Shown piece by piece: positions 20,594 through 29,992 of a stretch of 64,000 nucleotides of DNA (its first letter is position 1; each line of letters opens with the position of its first letter). Below the pieces are notes generated by a model. That model saw nothing but the letters and a program-made list of their open reading frames with translations, was not told the origin of the DNA and ran no database searches. A program made the translations under genes and the position numbers. The DNA is from Noviherbaspirillum sp. Root189 (lineage in GTDB: Bacteria > Pseudomonadota > Gammaproteobacteria > Burkholderiales > Burkholderiaceae_D): the NCBI RefSeq assembly GCF_001428545.1, contig NZ_LMHZ01000001.1, positions 186,961 to 250,960 of the forward strand. Direction: 5' to 3'.

Positions 20594-21496
20594 TCATGCA
20601 GCTTGTTTTTCAGTGCGCAGTTTGGCGATCAGGTCATCAAGCGCATCCAGGTTGGCAAAGTCGATCACCAGCTGGCCCTTGTTCTTGGCACCGAGCTTGA
20701 TTGCGACCTGGGTGGCAAGCAGGTCGGACAACTCTTCCTCGAGCCGGGAAATGTCACGTGACTTTTCCTTGTTGGGGCGCTGCTTGTTGGCCGAGGCCTG
20801 TTCGCTGCCGGCGCGAATGACCAGCTTTTCGGCTTCGCGTACCGACATGCGGCGGGCGACGATCTGGTTGGCGAGCGTGATCTGCGTTGCGGAATCGACG
20901 GCCAGCAACGCACGGGCATGGCCCATGTCGATATCGCCGGCCATCAGCATGGTCTGCACCGGCTTGGCGAGGTTCATCAAACGTAGCAGGTTTGACACCG
21001 CGCTGCGCGAGCGGCCGACCGCGTTGGCTGCCTGCTCGTGTGTGAAGTCGAAATCCGAAATCAGTCGATGAATGCCTTGCGCCTCTTCCAGCGGGTTGAG
21101 ATCTTCGCGCTGGATATTCTCGATCAGCGCCATCGCGGCGGCGGCCTGGTCGTCGACATCCTTGACCAGTACCGGTACTTCCGTCAGGCCGGCGATCTGG
21201 GCGGCACGGAAGCGGCGTTCACCGGCGATGATTTCATATTTGTCGGGTCCCACATGCGCAACCGGACGCACGAGGATGGGTTGCATCAGGCCCTGCGCCT
21301 TGATCGATGCGGCAAGTTCATTCAATGCGCCTTCATCCATGCGTGTGCGCGGCTGGTATTTACCGGCTTGCATCTGCGTGACATTCAGTATCGATGGCGC
21401 GCCGGGCACGGTCGGTACCGCTTCGGCCATGTCGGACGAACCGCCCAGCAAGGCATCAAGCCCACGTCCGAGTCCCTTGGATTTTTTGATAGCCAT
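20594..21496 (-). CDS. parB: Chromosome partitioning protein ParB
   Basis: This 300-aa parS-binding CTPase clamp has the N-terminal ParA-interacting tail (KKSKGLGRGLDALLG) and the ParB/Srx domain with GERRFRAAQ (CTP-binding, near residue 93) and ENIQREDLNPLEEAQG near 125. A helix-turn-helix follows (FTHEQAANAVGRSRSAVSNL near 150-170), then a C-terminal dimerisation domain. It lies 8 bases after parA. Two parS sites lie about 4-5 kb upstream, at 25616 and 26352, so the whole segregation module is local. Confidence 0.97.
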   Translation of the reverse strand: MAIKKSKGLGRGLDALLGGSSDMAEAVPTVPGAPSILNVTQMQAGKYQPRTRMDEGALNELAASIKAQGLMQPILVRPVAHVGPDKYEIIAGERRFRAAQIAGLTEVPVLVKDVDDQAAAAMALIENIQREDLNPLEEAQGIHRLISDFDFTHEQAANAVGRSRSAVSNLLRLMNLAKPVQTMLMAGDIDMGHARALLAVDSATQITLANQIVARRMSVREAEKLVIRAGSEQASANKQRPNKEKSRDISRLEEELSDLLATQVAIKLGAKNKGQLVIDFANLDALDDLIAKLRTEKQAA

Positions 21497-21504
21497 GATC
21501 TGCC

Positions 21505-22275
21505 TTACATTGAATGAATGCGTTCAACCATCTCCGCACCGAATGCGATGTACGCCTGCGCGCCCTTGGACGACGGGTCGAAGGTAACGCCGGGCATGCC
21601 ATAGGAAGGCGCTTCCGCCAGCCGCACATTGCGCGGAATGATGGTCTTGAAAACCTTGTCGCCAAAATGCTGCTCGAGTTGCGCGGAAACCTGCTGCGAC
21701 AGCGTCATGCGCGGATCGAACATCACCCGCAGCAAGCCGATGATCTTGAGATCCGTGTTGAGCTTGGCGTGCACTTTCTTGATGGTGTTGACCAGGTCCG
21801 ACAAGCCTTCGAGCGCATAGTATTCGCACTGCATCGGGATGATGACGCCGTGTGCGGCGCACAGGCCGTTGAGGGTGAGCATCGATAACGCAGGCGGACA
21901 ATCGATCAGTACGAAATCGTATTCGTCGGTGACCAGGGCAATCGCGTCTTTCAGGCGCTTCTCGCGGTTGTCGAGTTCGACCATTTCCACTTCGGCACCG
22001 GCAAGTTCGCGATTGGCCGGCAGGATGTCGAAATTTCCGGTGTCCGATGTCTTGCGTGCGGTCTTGATGTCGGACATCCCAAGCAGGACTTCGTAGACAG
22101 AAGCTTCCAGTTCCGACTTGTTGATGCCCGCTCCCATGGTGGCATTCCCCTGCGGGTCCAGATCGACCAGCAATACGCGCTGCTTGAGCTGTGCGAGTCC
22201 TGCGGCAAGGTTGACGGCAGTAGTTGTTTTGCCGACGCCGCCTTTCTGGTTGGCGACGCAGAATATTTTGGCCAT
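21505..22275 (-). CDS. parA: Chromosome partitioning ATPase ParA (Soj)
   Basis: This 256-aa deviant Walker ATPase drives origin segregation with ParB. The deviant Walker A NQKGGVGKTTTAVNLA is at residues 9-24 with the signature Lys, Walker A' is VLLVDLDPQGNATMG near 35-50, and Walker B is DFVLIDCPPALSML near 120. There is no N-terminal HTH extension, so it is the chromosomal Soj type rather than a plasmid ParA. The gene lies between the LysE exporter and parB. Confidence 0.97.
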   Translation of the reverse strand: MAKIFCVANQKGGVGKTTTAVNLAAGLAQLKQRVLLVDLDPQGNATMGAGINKSELEASVYEVLLGMSDIKTARKTSDTGNFDILPANRELAGAEVEMVELDNREKRLKDAIALVTDEYDFVLIDCPPALSMLTLNGLCAAHGVIIPMQCEYYALEGLSDLVNTIKKVHAKLNTDLKIIGLLRVMFDPRMTLSQQVSAQLEQHFGDKVFKTIIPRNVRLAEAPSYGMPGVTFDPSSKGAQAYIAFGAEMVERIHSM

Positions 22276-22281
22276 TTGTTC

Positions 22282-22914
22282 TTAGTTGGTTGTTAGTTTG
22301 ATGCCGAAGCCAATCAGAAAGATGCCGGCCGCGCGTGATGCGAATGCCGCAATACGGCGATTGCTTGCCAGTCGCTTCGCCGCGGCATTGCCGGCGATGA
22401 CCAGCAGACTGCCATAAAAAAGCGTGCAACAGGAAATCACAGCACCCATCGCGAAGAAAGTTGTTGCGCCCTGCTGTGTTGCCGGATCGATAAACAACGG
22501 GAAGAATGCCATGTAGAACACGATAGCTTTCGGGTTGATGAGGGTGACCAGGAAGCCACGGCGGAAATCGGCGGCGTTGGAAAATGGGATAACCGTGGCA
22601 TCCTTCCCTTCCTTTGTCGTCAGCAGCTTGAAACCGAGCCATGCCAGATAAACCGCGCCCAGGTATTGCAAGCCCTTGAAGAGAACTGGATTGGCCTGCA
22701 ACAGGGCTGCGACACCGAGTGCGGCCAGCAGCATCAGGACCGCGTCGCCGAGCATCAGTCCGATCAGTGAAGCATACCCGCCGCGCAGGCCGTGTCTGCC
22801 CGTGCTGGTAAGCACGCAAAACGTACCGGGGCCGGGCAGCATCAGGAACACCATGGTGGCGGCAATCAGTTGCCAGACATCGGTGATGCCGATGGCGTGA
22901 AAGGCGGCGTTCAT
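22282..22914 (-). CDS. LysE/RhtB family amino acid exporter
   Basis: This 210-aa inner-membrane transporter has about six hydrophobic segments. It shows the family N-terminus ([20 protein letters not shown], residues 24-43, with the PGP motif) and [13 protein letters not shown] near 85, then a characteristic [14 protein letters not shown]-type stretch ([18 protein letters not shown]). Members export amino acids such as threonine or homoserine. Its ATG overlaps the rsmG stop by four bases (ATGA), so it is coupled to rsmG, and it lies 6 bases before parA. An exporter inserted between rsmG and parA is an extra member of an otherwise conserved operon. Confidence 0.92.
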   Translation of the reverse strand: MNAAFHAIGITDVWQLIAATMVFLMLPGPGTFCVLTSTGRHGLRGGYASLIGLMLGDAVLMLLAALGVAALLQANPVLFKGLQYLGAVYLAWLGFKLLTTKEGKDATVIPFSNAADFRRGFLVTLINPKAIVFYMAFFPLFIDPATQQGATTFFAMGAVISCCTLFYGSLLVIAGNAAAKRLASNRRIAAFASRAAGIFLIGFGIKLTTN

Positions 22915-23564
22915 GTTTCCCCTTCTCTCTTGATGAAAATAAGGTGCCGCTCTGCCTCCATGCCGGGTACCTGCAACGCTTGGGTGGCAGTGACTTTCCA
23001 GCCGGCCGGCAGTCGCACGATTTCTTCCTGCGGCAGTACGCCCTTGAGGGCGATGAACTGGCCGCCTGGCGCGAGCAAGTGTCCGGACCAGGTGACGAAA
23101 TCCTTGAGCTCAGCGAAAGCGCGCGAGGTGATTACATCGAACGGTGTCGCGACATTCAGTTGCTCGACACGCGCAGTGTAGACGGTCACATTACGCAGTC
23201 CGAGTTCAGCTTTTGCCTGGGTCAGGAATGCGGTTTTCTTATGTACGGTATCGATCATCGATACTTGCATGTCGGGACGCGCAATCGCCAGCACGATGCC
23301 GGGTAGTCCACCGCCGGCGCCGACATCGAGCACATTGTTCGCCTGGCTGAATGCCGGCACGGCAGCGAGTGAATCCAGCAGATGCTGGATCACCATCTGC
23401 GCCGGATCGCGTACTGCGGTCAGGTTGTAGACGGCATTCCATTTTGCCAACAGGCTCAGGTAGTCCATCAATTGATCTGTCTGCGCATCACTGAGTCCGA
23501 GCTGCAAGGCGCCAATGCCATCGGCAAGTATGCGGGTGAGCTGGTCGCGGGAAAAAGCGGTCAT
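22911..23564 (-). CDS. rsmG: 16S rRNA (guanine-N7)-methyltransferase RsmG
   Basis: This 217-aa SAM-dependent enzyme methylates G527 of 16S rRNA. The SAM motif [18 protein letters not shown] lies near residue 78, preceded by the family region [13 protein letters not shown] (near 38). [12 protein letters not shown] near 145 and the C-terminal RHLIFIKR strand complete the fold. It follows mnmG by 12 bases and overlaps the LysE gene by four bases. Confidence 0.96.
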   Translation of the reverse strand: MTAFSRDQLTRILADGIGALQLGLSDAQTDQLMDYLSLLAKWNAVYNLTAVRDPAQMVIQHLLDSLAAVPAFSQANNVLDVGAGGGLPGIVLAIARPDMQVSMIDTVHKKTAFLTQAKAELGLRNVTVYTARVEQLNVATPFDVITSRAFAELKDFVTWSGHLLAPGGQFIALKGVLPQEEIVRLPAGWKVTATQALQVPGMEAERHLIFIKREGET

Positions 23565-23576
23565 CGGCCGGCTTTC

Positions 23577-25502
23577 TCAGGCTACGGCCTGAACCGTGGC
23601 GAAGTCCCTGAATCCGCCCTTTTTCAGGTGCACCAGCAGCAAGGAAATGGCTGCGGGCGTCACGCCGGAAATGCGGGAAGCCTGGCCCAGGGTTTCGGGC
23701 CGGTGCTTGTTCAGCTTTTGCCGTACTTCCACAGACAGGCCGCGCACTTCCATATAGTCAAGCTCCGCTGGCAGCTTCAGGTTTTCGTAGTGATCGTGAC
23801 GCTCGACTTCCTTCGCCTGGCGGTCAATGTAGCCGGCGTATTTGATCTGGATCTGGACCTGTTCCTTGACGGCTTCATCCGTGACACCTGGCCCGGCAAG
23901 GTCCTTGCCGTCGGCGTCTTTCAGACTCATCAGCGTGTCGTAGTCAACATTGGGGCGGCGCAGCAGATCAGTGAGTGCATACTCTCTCTCAATGGCTTTG
24001 CCCAGCACCCGTTCGGCTTCCGCAGAAGGAACGATACGTGGGTTTACCCAAGTCGATTTTAATCGCTCCATTTCACGTGCCACCGCTTCGCGCTTGCGCT
24101 CGAAGATTTCCCACTGCGCATCACTGACACAGCCTAGGGTACGACCGATCTCGGTCAGGCGCATATCGGCATTATCTTCCCGCAGGCTAAGCCGGTATTC
24201 GGCCCGGCTGGTGAACATTCGGTATGGTTCCAGAACGCCCTTGGTGATCAGGTCGTCAACCAGAACGCCCAGATAGGCTTCATCACGGCGCGGCGTCCAG
24301 GCTTCACGTCCCTGCGTTTGCAGGGCGGCGTTCAAACCGGCGAGCATGCCTTGGGCTGCCGCTTCTTCATATCCTGTAGTGCCATTGATCTGGCCGGCAA
24401 AGAACAGGCCCTGAATCGCTTTGGTTTCCAGTGAAGCCTTCAAACCACGCGGATCGAAGTAATCGTATTCGATCGCATAACCGGGGCGAAGGATATGGGC
24501 GTTTTCCAGACCGCGCATGGAGTGCACCAGCTCCAGCTGTACGTCGAAAGGCAAGCTGGTGGAAATGCCGTTGGGGTAAAACTCGTTTGTGGTCAGCCCT
24601 TCTGGCTCCAGAAAGATCTGATGCGCGTTCTTGTCTGCGAAGCGGTGAATCTTGTCTTCGATCGATGGGCAATAGCGCGGCCCTACCCCTTCGATCACGC
24701 CGGTGTACATCGGGCTGCGGTCCAAGCCATTACGGATGATGTCGTGGGTACGCTCGTTGGTATGCGTAATCCAGCAGGGCAACTGTTGTGGATGCATAGA
24801 GGCATTGCCCATGACGGAAAACACCGGGACCGGATCGAGGTCACCGGGCTGCTCTTCCATCACGGAAAAATCAATACTGCGGCCATCAATGCGCGGCGGC
24901 GTACCAGTCTTCAATCGTCCTTGCGGCAGCTTGAGCTCTTTCAGGCGAGCCGACAGAGAAATTGCCGGGGGATCACCGGCGCGCCCAGCCGAGTAGTTGT
25001 TCAAGCCAACGTGAATCTTGCCGTCAAGGAAGGTTCCAGCGGTAAGTACAACTGCGCGGCCGCGGAAGCGGATACCGACCTGGGTGACGGCACCGACGAC
25101 GCGATCACCTTCAACCATCAGGTCATCAACGGCTTGCTGGAACAGCCAAAGGTTTTCTTGGTTTTCCAGGCGATAACGAATGGCTTTTTTATAGAGAATC
25201 CTGTCCGCTTGGGCGCGCGTCGCGCGTACTGCCGGTCCTTTGGACGAGTTAAGAATCCGAAACTGAATACCTGCTTCGTCGGTTGCAATTGCCATTGCTC
25301 CGCCCATGGCATCAACTTCTTTGACCAGATGCCCCTTGCCGATCCCACCAATAGAGGGATTGCAAGACATCTGCCCGAGAGTTTCAATATTGTGGGTCAG
25401 CAGCAAGGTTTTTTGCCCCATGCGGGCAGCGGCCAGCGCGGCTTCGGTGCCGGCATGACCACCGCCGACAACAATAACGTCAAATTCTGTAGGAAAAAGC
25501 AT
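23577..25502 (-). CDS. mnmG: tRNA uridine 5-carboxymethylaminomethyl modification enzyme MnmG
   Basis: This 641-aa FAD enzyme works with MnmE to modify the wobble uridine of tRNAs. The FAD-binding motif is [21 protein letters not shown] at residues 9-29. The two family signatures are [15 protein letters not shown] near 200 and [20 protein letters not shown] near 370. Length matches the family. It heads the operon mnmG-rsmG-LysE-parA-parB, as in many proteobacteria where mnmG lies next to the replication origin. Confidence 0.97.
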   Translation of the reverse strand: MLFPTEFDVIVVGGGHAGTEAALAAARMGQKTLLLTHNIETLGQMSCNPSIGGIGKGHLVKEVDAMGGAMAIATDEAGIQFRILNSSKGPAVRATRAQADRILYKKAIRYRLENQENLWLFQQAVDDLMVEGDRVVGAVTQVGIRFRGRAVVLTAGTFLDGKIHVGLNNYSAGRAGDPPAISLSARLKELKLPQGRLKTGTPPRIDGRSIDFSVMEEQPGDLDPVPVFSVMGNASMHPQQLPCWITHTNERTHDIIRNGLDRSPMYTGVIEGVGPRYCPSIEDKIHRFADKNAHQIFLEPEGLTTNEFYPNGISTSLPFDVQLELVHSMRGLENAHILRPGYAIEYDYFDPRGLKASLETKAIQGLFFAGQINGTTGYEEAAAQGMLAGLNAALQTQGREAWTPRRDEAYLGVLVDDLITKGVLEPYRMFTSRAEYRLSLREDNADMRLTEIGRTLGCVSDAQWEIFERKREAVAREMERLKSTWVNPRIVPSAEAERVLGKAIEREYALTDLLRRPNVDYDTLMSLKDADGKDLAGPGVTDEAVKEQVQIQIKYAGYIDRQAKEVERHDHYENLKLPAELDYMEVRGLSVEVRQKLNKHRPETLGQASRISGVTPAAISLLLVHLKKGGFRDFATVQAVA

Positions 25503-25615
25503 AGTTCGCCTCGGTGAGACGGTGATGAAAGGAGCCAGCGAAGTGCTGCCGGAGGCGAGATTATACGGGGTTTTTATGGTTGACCGTTGAGCCCTGTATG
25601 CTTTCTACGTCAGTT

Positions 25616-25631
25616 TGTTCCACGTGAAACA
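25616..25631. promoter_or_regulatory. parS-like site, one mismatch
   Basis: TGTTCCACGTGAAACA differs from the universal parS palindrome TGTTTCACGTGAAACA at one base (position 5). It lies between mnmG and the unknown gene 25633-26334, immediately beyond that gene's stop codon. Confidence 0.85.
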
Positions 25632-25632
25632 A

Positions 25633-26334
25633 TCAGAATGGGAGCTTGGCAGCAACAAAACCTGCAATGAAGGCAATGCCGATACCAATACTCCAATACG
25701 GCCAATTAGTTGGGCGTTGTAGCGTTTCTTCTTTGCGCCGTGAGCTTGTGACCGGCTTTGTATGTCGCCGCAACGGTTTGGTTGCTTGGTGCCTGCCTTG
25801 CATGTGTCGTTCCCGTAACTCACTGGTGAGCGAGTCGGCGAGCGCAATATGATGCTCATCCATCGCAAGTTGGACTAGCGGCGGAGTAAACGACTCCCCT
25901 GTCGCGTCGGACGTCGCCGTTTGCAAACTGGCTTCGGGTAGGATTGAGGGATGGGGCACACCGGCACTGATGGTGTCAGTGCGTAACCTTGCCTCACCAA
26001 GTTCTTCTTCTACGTCATGGATAATAATGGTGACTGGATCCAGAGGGTCTTGCTGAAGGAAACGGTCGATAACTGAGCGTTCAACGGCTTCCGGTGACTG
26101 GTCCGCTACCGGCATAAATACTTCAACGATCAACTCCTTCTTGATCAGTGTATTGAAGGCGCGTGCAAATCGCTCATCCCGCAACACTGGAAGTTTTTTC
26201 CGAACATCACTATAGGTCGTAACCCCGTCGACCATAATCAGGACCAAGCGCTCACTCTGTGTCAGACCGTGGCGCTTCTCATGTATCTCTTCGCGCCCGG
26301 TATGCGTCCTTTGAAATATCAAATTGGTATCCAC
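25633..26334 (-). CDS. Unknown protein with C-terminal membrane anchor, flanked by parS sites
   Basis: This 233-aa protein belongs to no family I can name. Residues 1-75 are charged and look like a winged-helix-type fold (HGLTQSERLVLIMVDGVTTY, then RFARAFNTLIKKELIVEV). The middle (about 85-190) is acidic and low-complexity, residues about 190-215 are Arg/Lys-rich (RRHTKPVTSSRRKEE), and the extreme C-terminus is one hydrophobic helix (SIGIGIAFIAGFVAAKLPF), so it resembles a tail-anchored membrane protein with a cytoplasmic, possibly nucleic-acid-binding domain. It sits between two parS sites just upstream of mnmG. A link to segregation is only inference from position. Confidence 0.75.
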   Translation of the reverse strand: MDTNLIFQRTHTGREEIHEKRHGLTQSERLVLIMVDGVTTYSDVRKKLPVLRDERFARAFNTLIKKELIVEVFMPVADQSPEAVERSVIDRFLQQDPLDPVTIIIHDVEEELGEARLRTDTISAGVPHPSILPEASLQTATSDATGESFTPPLVQLAMDEHHIALADSLTSELRERHMQGRHQATKPLRRHTKPVTSSRRKEETLQRPTNWPYWSIGIGIAFIAGFVAAKLPF

Positions 26335-26351
26335 CTTTGTTGCTCCCTTTA

Positions 26352-26367
26352 TGTTTCACGTGAAACA
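26352..26367. promoter_or_regulatory. parS site (exact)
   Basis: TGTTTCACGTGAAACA, a perfect 16-bp match to the bacterial parS palindrome. It lies 18 bases upstream of the start codon of the unknown gene at 25633-26334, so ParB binding here could also affect that gene's expression. Confidence 0.95.
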
Positions 26368-26501
26368 TCGCATGTGGCATTGGCCGCTTTCTGCATTAGC
26401 GTCTAGTTAAGCTATCATGCAGGCTATGCTCTCAAAGTCAACAGCGCTCTACCACATCTGCAACAACCTATTACATTAAAGAAACTATCCAAGGAGATTC
26501 C

Positions 26502-27677
26502 ATGACTGTCCCCTCCCCAATCGGTGCATTTAGCTTTAGTACTGTCGCACATATTGTCTCAGAACCAGGCGCCGCAAAGCGGCTGGGAAGCATTGCAGCA
26601 CAACATTTCCCTGCTGTTCGCCGTGCGTTGATTGTGACCGATGGCGGGTTCCTGAAGACTGGGCTAGTTGATGCGCCGATTGCTTCCCTGCGCGAAGCCG
26701 GCATGCACGTCAGCATCTATTCGGATGTGGTCGCCGATCCGCCTGAAGCCGTTGTCCTGAGCGCGGTCGCGGAAGCGCGCAAGAATGAAACGGATCTGGT
26801 TATTGGCTTGGGCGGCGGCAGCTCAATGGACGTTGCCAAGCTGATTGCCGTCCTCGCAGGCAGTGATCAGGAACTGAAAACCATGTACGGAATTGGCAAT
26901 GTCAAAGGCTCGCGGCTCCCCCTGATCCAAGTGCCGACCACCGCCGGCACAGGTTCCGAAGTCACGCCAATCTCCATCGTTACCACGGGCGCCACCACCA
27001 AGATGGGCGTTGTTTCCCCTCAGCTCTATGCCGATGTCGCTATCCTTGATGCGGAACTGACCGTTGGCCTGCCACCAAAGGTTACTGCGGCCACCGGCAT
27101 CGACGCGATGGTGCATGCGATCGAAGCCTATACCACCAAGGTTAAAAAGAATCCGCTGTCGGACATGCTTGCACGGCAGGCACTGAAGCTGCTATCCACC
27201 AACATCATTGCTGCCTGCGAAGATGGTAAAAACCTGGAGGTTCGCCAAGCCATGTTGTTAGGCGCGATGCTGGCTGGCCAATCCTTCGCCAATGCGCCGT
27301 GTGCAGCGGTTCATGCCCTCGCCTATCCGATCGGTGGCATATTTCACGTGCCGCATGGCCTTTCAAATTCCTTGGTCTTGCCGCACGTACTGCGCTTCAA
27401 TGCACCGAATGCCGCCTCCTTGTATGCCGAGCTGGCCGACATCATTGCGCCGGGCGCGACGGGCAGCGACGAAGCACGCACCCAGGCATTGATCGACCAG
27501 ATGGACCAGATTGCGCGACGGACTGGCATCGAAACCCAATTGCGTCAGGTTGGCATTGCCGAATCGGATCTCGATCGCCTGGCTGACGACGCGATGTTGC
27601 AGACGCGGCTGCTGACCAACAACCCGCGTGAAGTGACACGCAACGACGCCCGCGCGATATACGCCGCGGCGCTGTAA
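26502..27677 (+). CDS. Iron-containing (group III) alcohol dehydrogenase
   Basis: This 391-aa NAD(P)-dependent dehydrogenase of the Fe-ADH family has its start fixed by the Shine-Dalgarno AAGGAG at 26491. The nucleotide-binding loop is LVIGLGGGSSMDVAKLIAVL near residue 100. PTTAGTGSEVTPIS is near 147, and the metal ligands are in the GIDAMVHAIEAYT signature (Asp and His, near 205) and in AVHALAYPIGGIFHVPHGLSN (His residues near 270-285). The substrate (primary alcohol or lactaldehyde-like) is not evident. It is one of few plus-strand genes in the left half and is convergent with livM, with a 9-bp stem between them. Confidence 0.93.
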   Translation: MTVPSPIGAFSFSTVAHIVSEPGAAKRLGSIAAQHFPAVRRALIVTDGGFLKTGLVDAPIASLREAGMHVSIYSDVVADPPEAVVLSAVAEARKNETDLVIGLGGGSSMDVAKLIAVLAGSDQELKTMYGIGNVKGSRLPLIQVPTTAGTGSEVTPISIVTTGATTKMGVVSPQLYADVAILDAELTVGLPPKVTAATGIDAMVHAIEAYTTKVKKNPLSDMLARQALKLLSTNIIAACEDGKNLEVRQAMLLGAMLAGQSFANAPCAAVHALAYPIGGIFHVPHGLSNSLVLPHVLRFNAPNAASLYAELADIIAPGATGSDEARTQALIDQMDQIARRTGIETQLRQVGIAESDLDRLADDAMLQTRLLTNNPREVTRNDARAIYAAAL

Positions 27678-27703
27678 TACGCTGAAAAAACCAAGGGAAG
27701 AAA

Positions 27704-27726
27704 GCCGGCAGCAGGACGCTGCCGGC
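27704..27726. terminator. Stem-loop between convergent ADH and livM genes
   Basis: Perfect 9-bp stem GCCGGCAGC / GCTGCCGGC with a 5-base loop. It lies 26 bases after the ADH stop and 9 bases beyond the livM stop. On the minus strand it is followed by TTTCTTCCC, a weak U tract, so it is a plausible terminator for livM and perhaps for both genes. Confidence 0.5.
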
Positions 27727-27735
27727 GCAAGACAA

Positions 27736-28722
27736 TCAGTGTGAGGAAGAAGATGCTGCAGGGGCACGCTTGAAGAGAGCACTGATCTCCCCAACGATGC
27801 CGCGGCGGAAGGCAAGCACGCAAACAATGAAGATGAAACCGGTAACGATGGTGACCGATTCACCGATCGAGCGGAACCATTCAATGGTGGTCAAGGCAGC
27901 AAGCCAGTTACCCAAGTCACCCAGTTTATTCTCCAGCGCAATAATCAGGATGGCACCGACGATCGGACCCGACAGTGTTCCCAAGCCGCCGACCAGTGTC
28001 ATCAATACCACCAGGCCGGACATCGACCAGTGCACATCCGTCAGGGTCTCGAAACCGAGCACTACGGTTTTAGTAGCGCCTGCCAACCCCGCCAGCGAAG
28101 CCGACAACACGAAGGCGAGCAGCTTGTAACGGTCGACGTCATAACCGAGCGAGATGGCACGCGGCTCGTTTTCCTTGATCGCTTTCAGCACCTGGCCGAA
28201 CGGGGAATGCACAGTCCGCACGATCAGCGCAAAACCGGCGATGCAGATGGCCAGCACGACAAAGTACAACGTCATGTCGCTTTCAAGGTTAATGACACCA
28301 AGCAACTTTCCGCGCGGCACGCCTTGCAAACCGTCTTCACCGCCGGTAAACGGTGTTTGTAAAAAGACGAAATACAGCATCTGTGCCAATGCCAACGTAA
28401 TCATGGTGAAGTAAATTCCCTGGCGACGGATCGCCAGCCCGCCCATGATTAGGCCAATCAGTGCAGCCACAATGACGCCCGCAATGATACCCAGTTCAAA
28501 CGGCAATCCCATGACCTTCAGCACATGACCGGTGATATAGCCCGCGCCCCCAAAAAAAGCTGCATGCCCGAACGACAGCAGTCCGGTAAAACCGATCAAC
28601 AAATTGAAGGCGCATGCAAACAACGCAAAGCACAACACTTTCATCAGGAATACCGGATAAAGAAAATATGGCGCCGCCAGCGCAGCCGCGATGGCGATTG
28701 CATATCCGACTTTCTTGTTCAT
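27736..28722 (-). CDS. livM: Branched-chain amino acid ABC transporter permease LivM
   Basis: This 328-aa inner-membrane permease has about nine to ten hydrophobic segments. Family features include NLLIGFTGLLSFGHAAFFGGAGY near residue 42, RRQGIYFTMITLALAQ near 105, ENEPRAISLGYDVDRYKLLAF near 190 and LVVLMTLVGGLGTLSGPIVGA near 245. It pairs with LivH to form the membrane channel of a HAAT-type importer. It is the last gene of the cluster, 136 bases after livH. Confidence 0.94.
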   Translation of the reverse strand: MNKKVGYAIAIAAALAAPYFLYPVFLMKVLCFALFACAFNLLIGFTGLLSFGHAAFFGGAGYITGHVLKVMGLPFELGIIAGVIVAALIGLIMGGLAIRRQGIYFTMITLALAQMLYFVFLQTPFTGGEDGLQGVPRGKLLGVINLESDMTLYFVVLAICIAGFALIVRTVHSPFGQVLKAIKENEPRAISLGYDVDRYKLLAFVLSASLAGLAGATKTVVLGFETLTDVHWSMSGLVVLMTLVGGLGTLSGPIVGAILIIALENKLGDLGNWLAALTTIEWFRSIGESVTIVTGFIFIVCVLAFRRGIVGEISALFKRAPAASSSSH

Positions 28723-28858
28723 GGTTCCAACCTTTTCAAACCTGTGACTCCGAACAAGCTATTCAAACAATATTCAAACGACCTGCAATACCTTCCATCG
28801 GCCGGCGGCTTCGCTGCGTTCGGAATGACAGCGAAGCCTGCGACCAGGCGCAGCAGGT

Positions 28859-29743
28859 TTATTTCTCTTTCCCAAACAAGCCGGCCGGACGAATCATCAG
28901 CACGATGGCCATGATGATGAACACGACGGTCGCCGACAGTTCCGGATAAAACACGCGTGTCAGGCCTTCAATGACGCCAAGCCCGAGGCCGGTAAGGATC
29001 GACCCCATGATGGAACCCATACCGCCGATCACCACCACGGCGAACACGACGATGATCAGGTTGGACCCCATCAGCGGCGATACCTGGATCACAGGCGCCG
29101 CCAGCACGCCGGCCAGAGCCGCCAGCGCCACGCCGAAGCCGTAGGTCAGCGTGACCATCAGCGGCACATTGATGCCGAAAGCCTCGACCAGCTTGGGGTT
29201 TTCGGTACCGGCACGCAGGTAGGCACCGAGTTTGGTCTTCTCGATGACGAACCATGTGGCGAAACACACCACCAGAGACGCCAGAACGACCCAGGCGCGG
29301 TATTTCGGCAGGATCATGAATCCGAGGTTGAACGCGCCCGAAAGCGCCTCAGGGACCGAATACGGCTGTCCCGATACGCCATAGATGGAGCGGAACACCC
29401 CTTCCAGCATCAATGTGATCCCGAAGGTCAGCAGCAAACCATACAGGTGATCGAGTTTGTACAGCCAGCGCAGCATCGTCTTTTCGATAATGATGCCGAA
29501 CACGGCAACGATCAGCGGTGCGACGATCAGCATGATCCAGTAATTGACCTCAAAGTAACTGAGGCCCATCCACGCCAGAAAGGCGCCCATCATGTACAGC
29601 GCGCCGTGCGCAAAATTGATCACATTAAGCAGACCGAAGATCACCGCAAGGCCGAGCGACAGCATTGCGTAGAACGAGCCGTTCACCAGTCCGAGCAGCA
29701 GCTGGCTCAGCATGGCCTGCAGGGGGATGCCGAATATATCCAT
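28859..29743 (-). CDS. livH: Branched-chain amino acid ABC transporter permease LivH
   Basis: This 294-aa inner-membrane permease is the partner of LivM. Typical motifs are LLLGLVNGSFYAMLSLGLAVIFG with GLLNVINFAHGALYMMGAFLAW, TFGITLMLEGVFRSIYG near residue 125, and GGMGSIMGSILTGLGLGVIEGL near 240. The gene lies 249 bases downstream of the binding-protein gene, beyond that gene's terminator, so read-through or a separate promoter must supply its transcription. Confidence 0.94.
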   Translation of the reverse strand: MDIFGIPLQAMLSQLLLGLVNGSFYAMLSLGLAVIFGLLNVINFAHGALYMMGAFLAWMGLSYFEVNYWIMLIVAPLIVAVFGIIIEKTMLRWLYKLDHLYGLLLTFGITLMLEGVFRSIYGVSGQPYSVPEALSGAFNLGFMILPKYRAWVVLASLVVCFATWFVIEKTKLGAYLRAGTENPKLVEAFGINVPLMVTLTYGFGVALAALAGVLAAPVIQVSPLMGSNLIIVVFAVVVIGGMGSIMGSILTGLGLGVIEGLTRVFYPELSATVVFIIMAIVLMIRPAGLFGKEK

Positions 29744-29833
29744 AAACGATAAGAGAGTAGATGATGCCGATGATGCCAGTCATGCGCCCTCACCCGCCGT
29801 CCTGATCCTGACAAAGAGTCATGAACGATGAGT

Positions 29834-29855
29834 GAAACAGCAGGGCTGCTGTTTC
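29834..29855. other. Perfect palindromic stem-loop between the binding-protein gene and livH
   Basis: GAAACAGCAG GG CTGCTGTTTC, a 10-bp inverted repeat in the leader of livH. It could be an operator or a differential-expression structure in the mRNA; there is no U tract. Confidence 0.45.
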
Positions 29856-29952
29856 AACGCGACCTTCCGGCAAGAGAGGTCGCGCACTACACCAGGAGCG
29901 CCGTACCTTTGCCCCGGACGTAAAGTGACTACAGTGACTAAACAAAACAAAA

Positions 29953-29977
29953 CCCGGACCTTTAAATCCGGTCCGGG
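29953..29977 (-). terminator. Rho-independent terminator after the Liv binding-protein gene
   Basis: Stem CCCGGACC / GGTCCGGG with a 9-base AT-rich loop. On the minus strand it is followed by TTTTGTTTTGTTT. It lies 15 bases beyond the stop codon of the binding protein. Partial termination here would give the usual excess of binding protein over permeases. Confidence 0.85.
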
Positions 29978-29992
29978 CTGGTTCTTACTTGC

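Noticed and set aside
21524-22819. 431-aa minus-strand frame across parA and the LysE gene
   Set aside because: Out-of-frame shadow of two solid genes; Arg-rich, low-quality translation.
27346-27355. TTTCACGTG inside the alcohol dehydrogenase gene considered as a third parS
   Set aside because: Only one half of the palindrome matches (followed by CCGC), so it is not a parS site.
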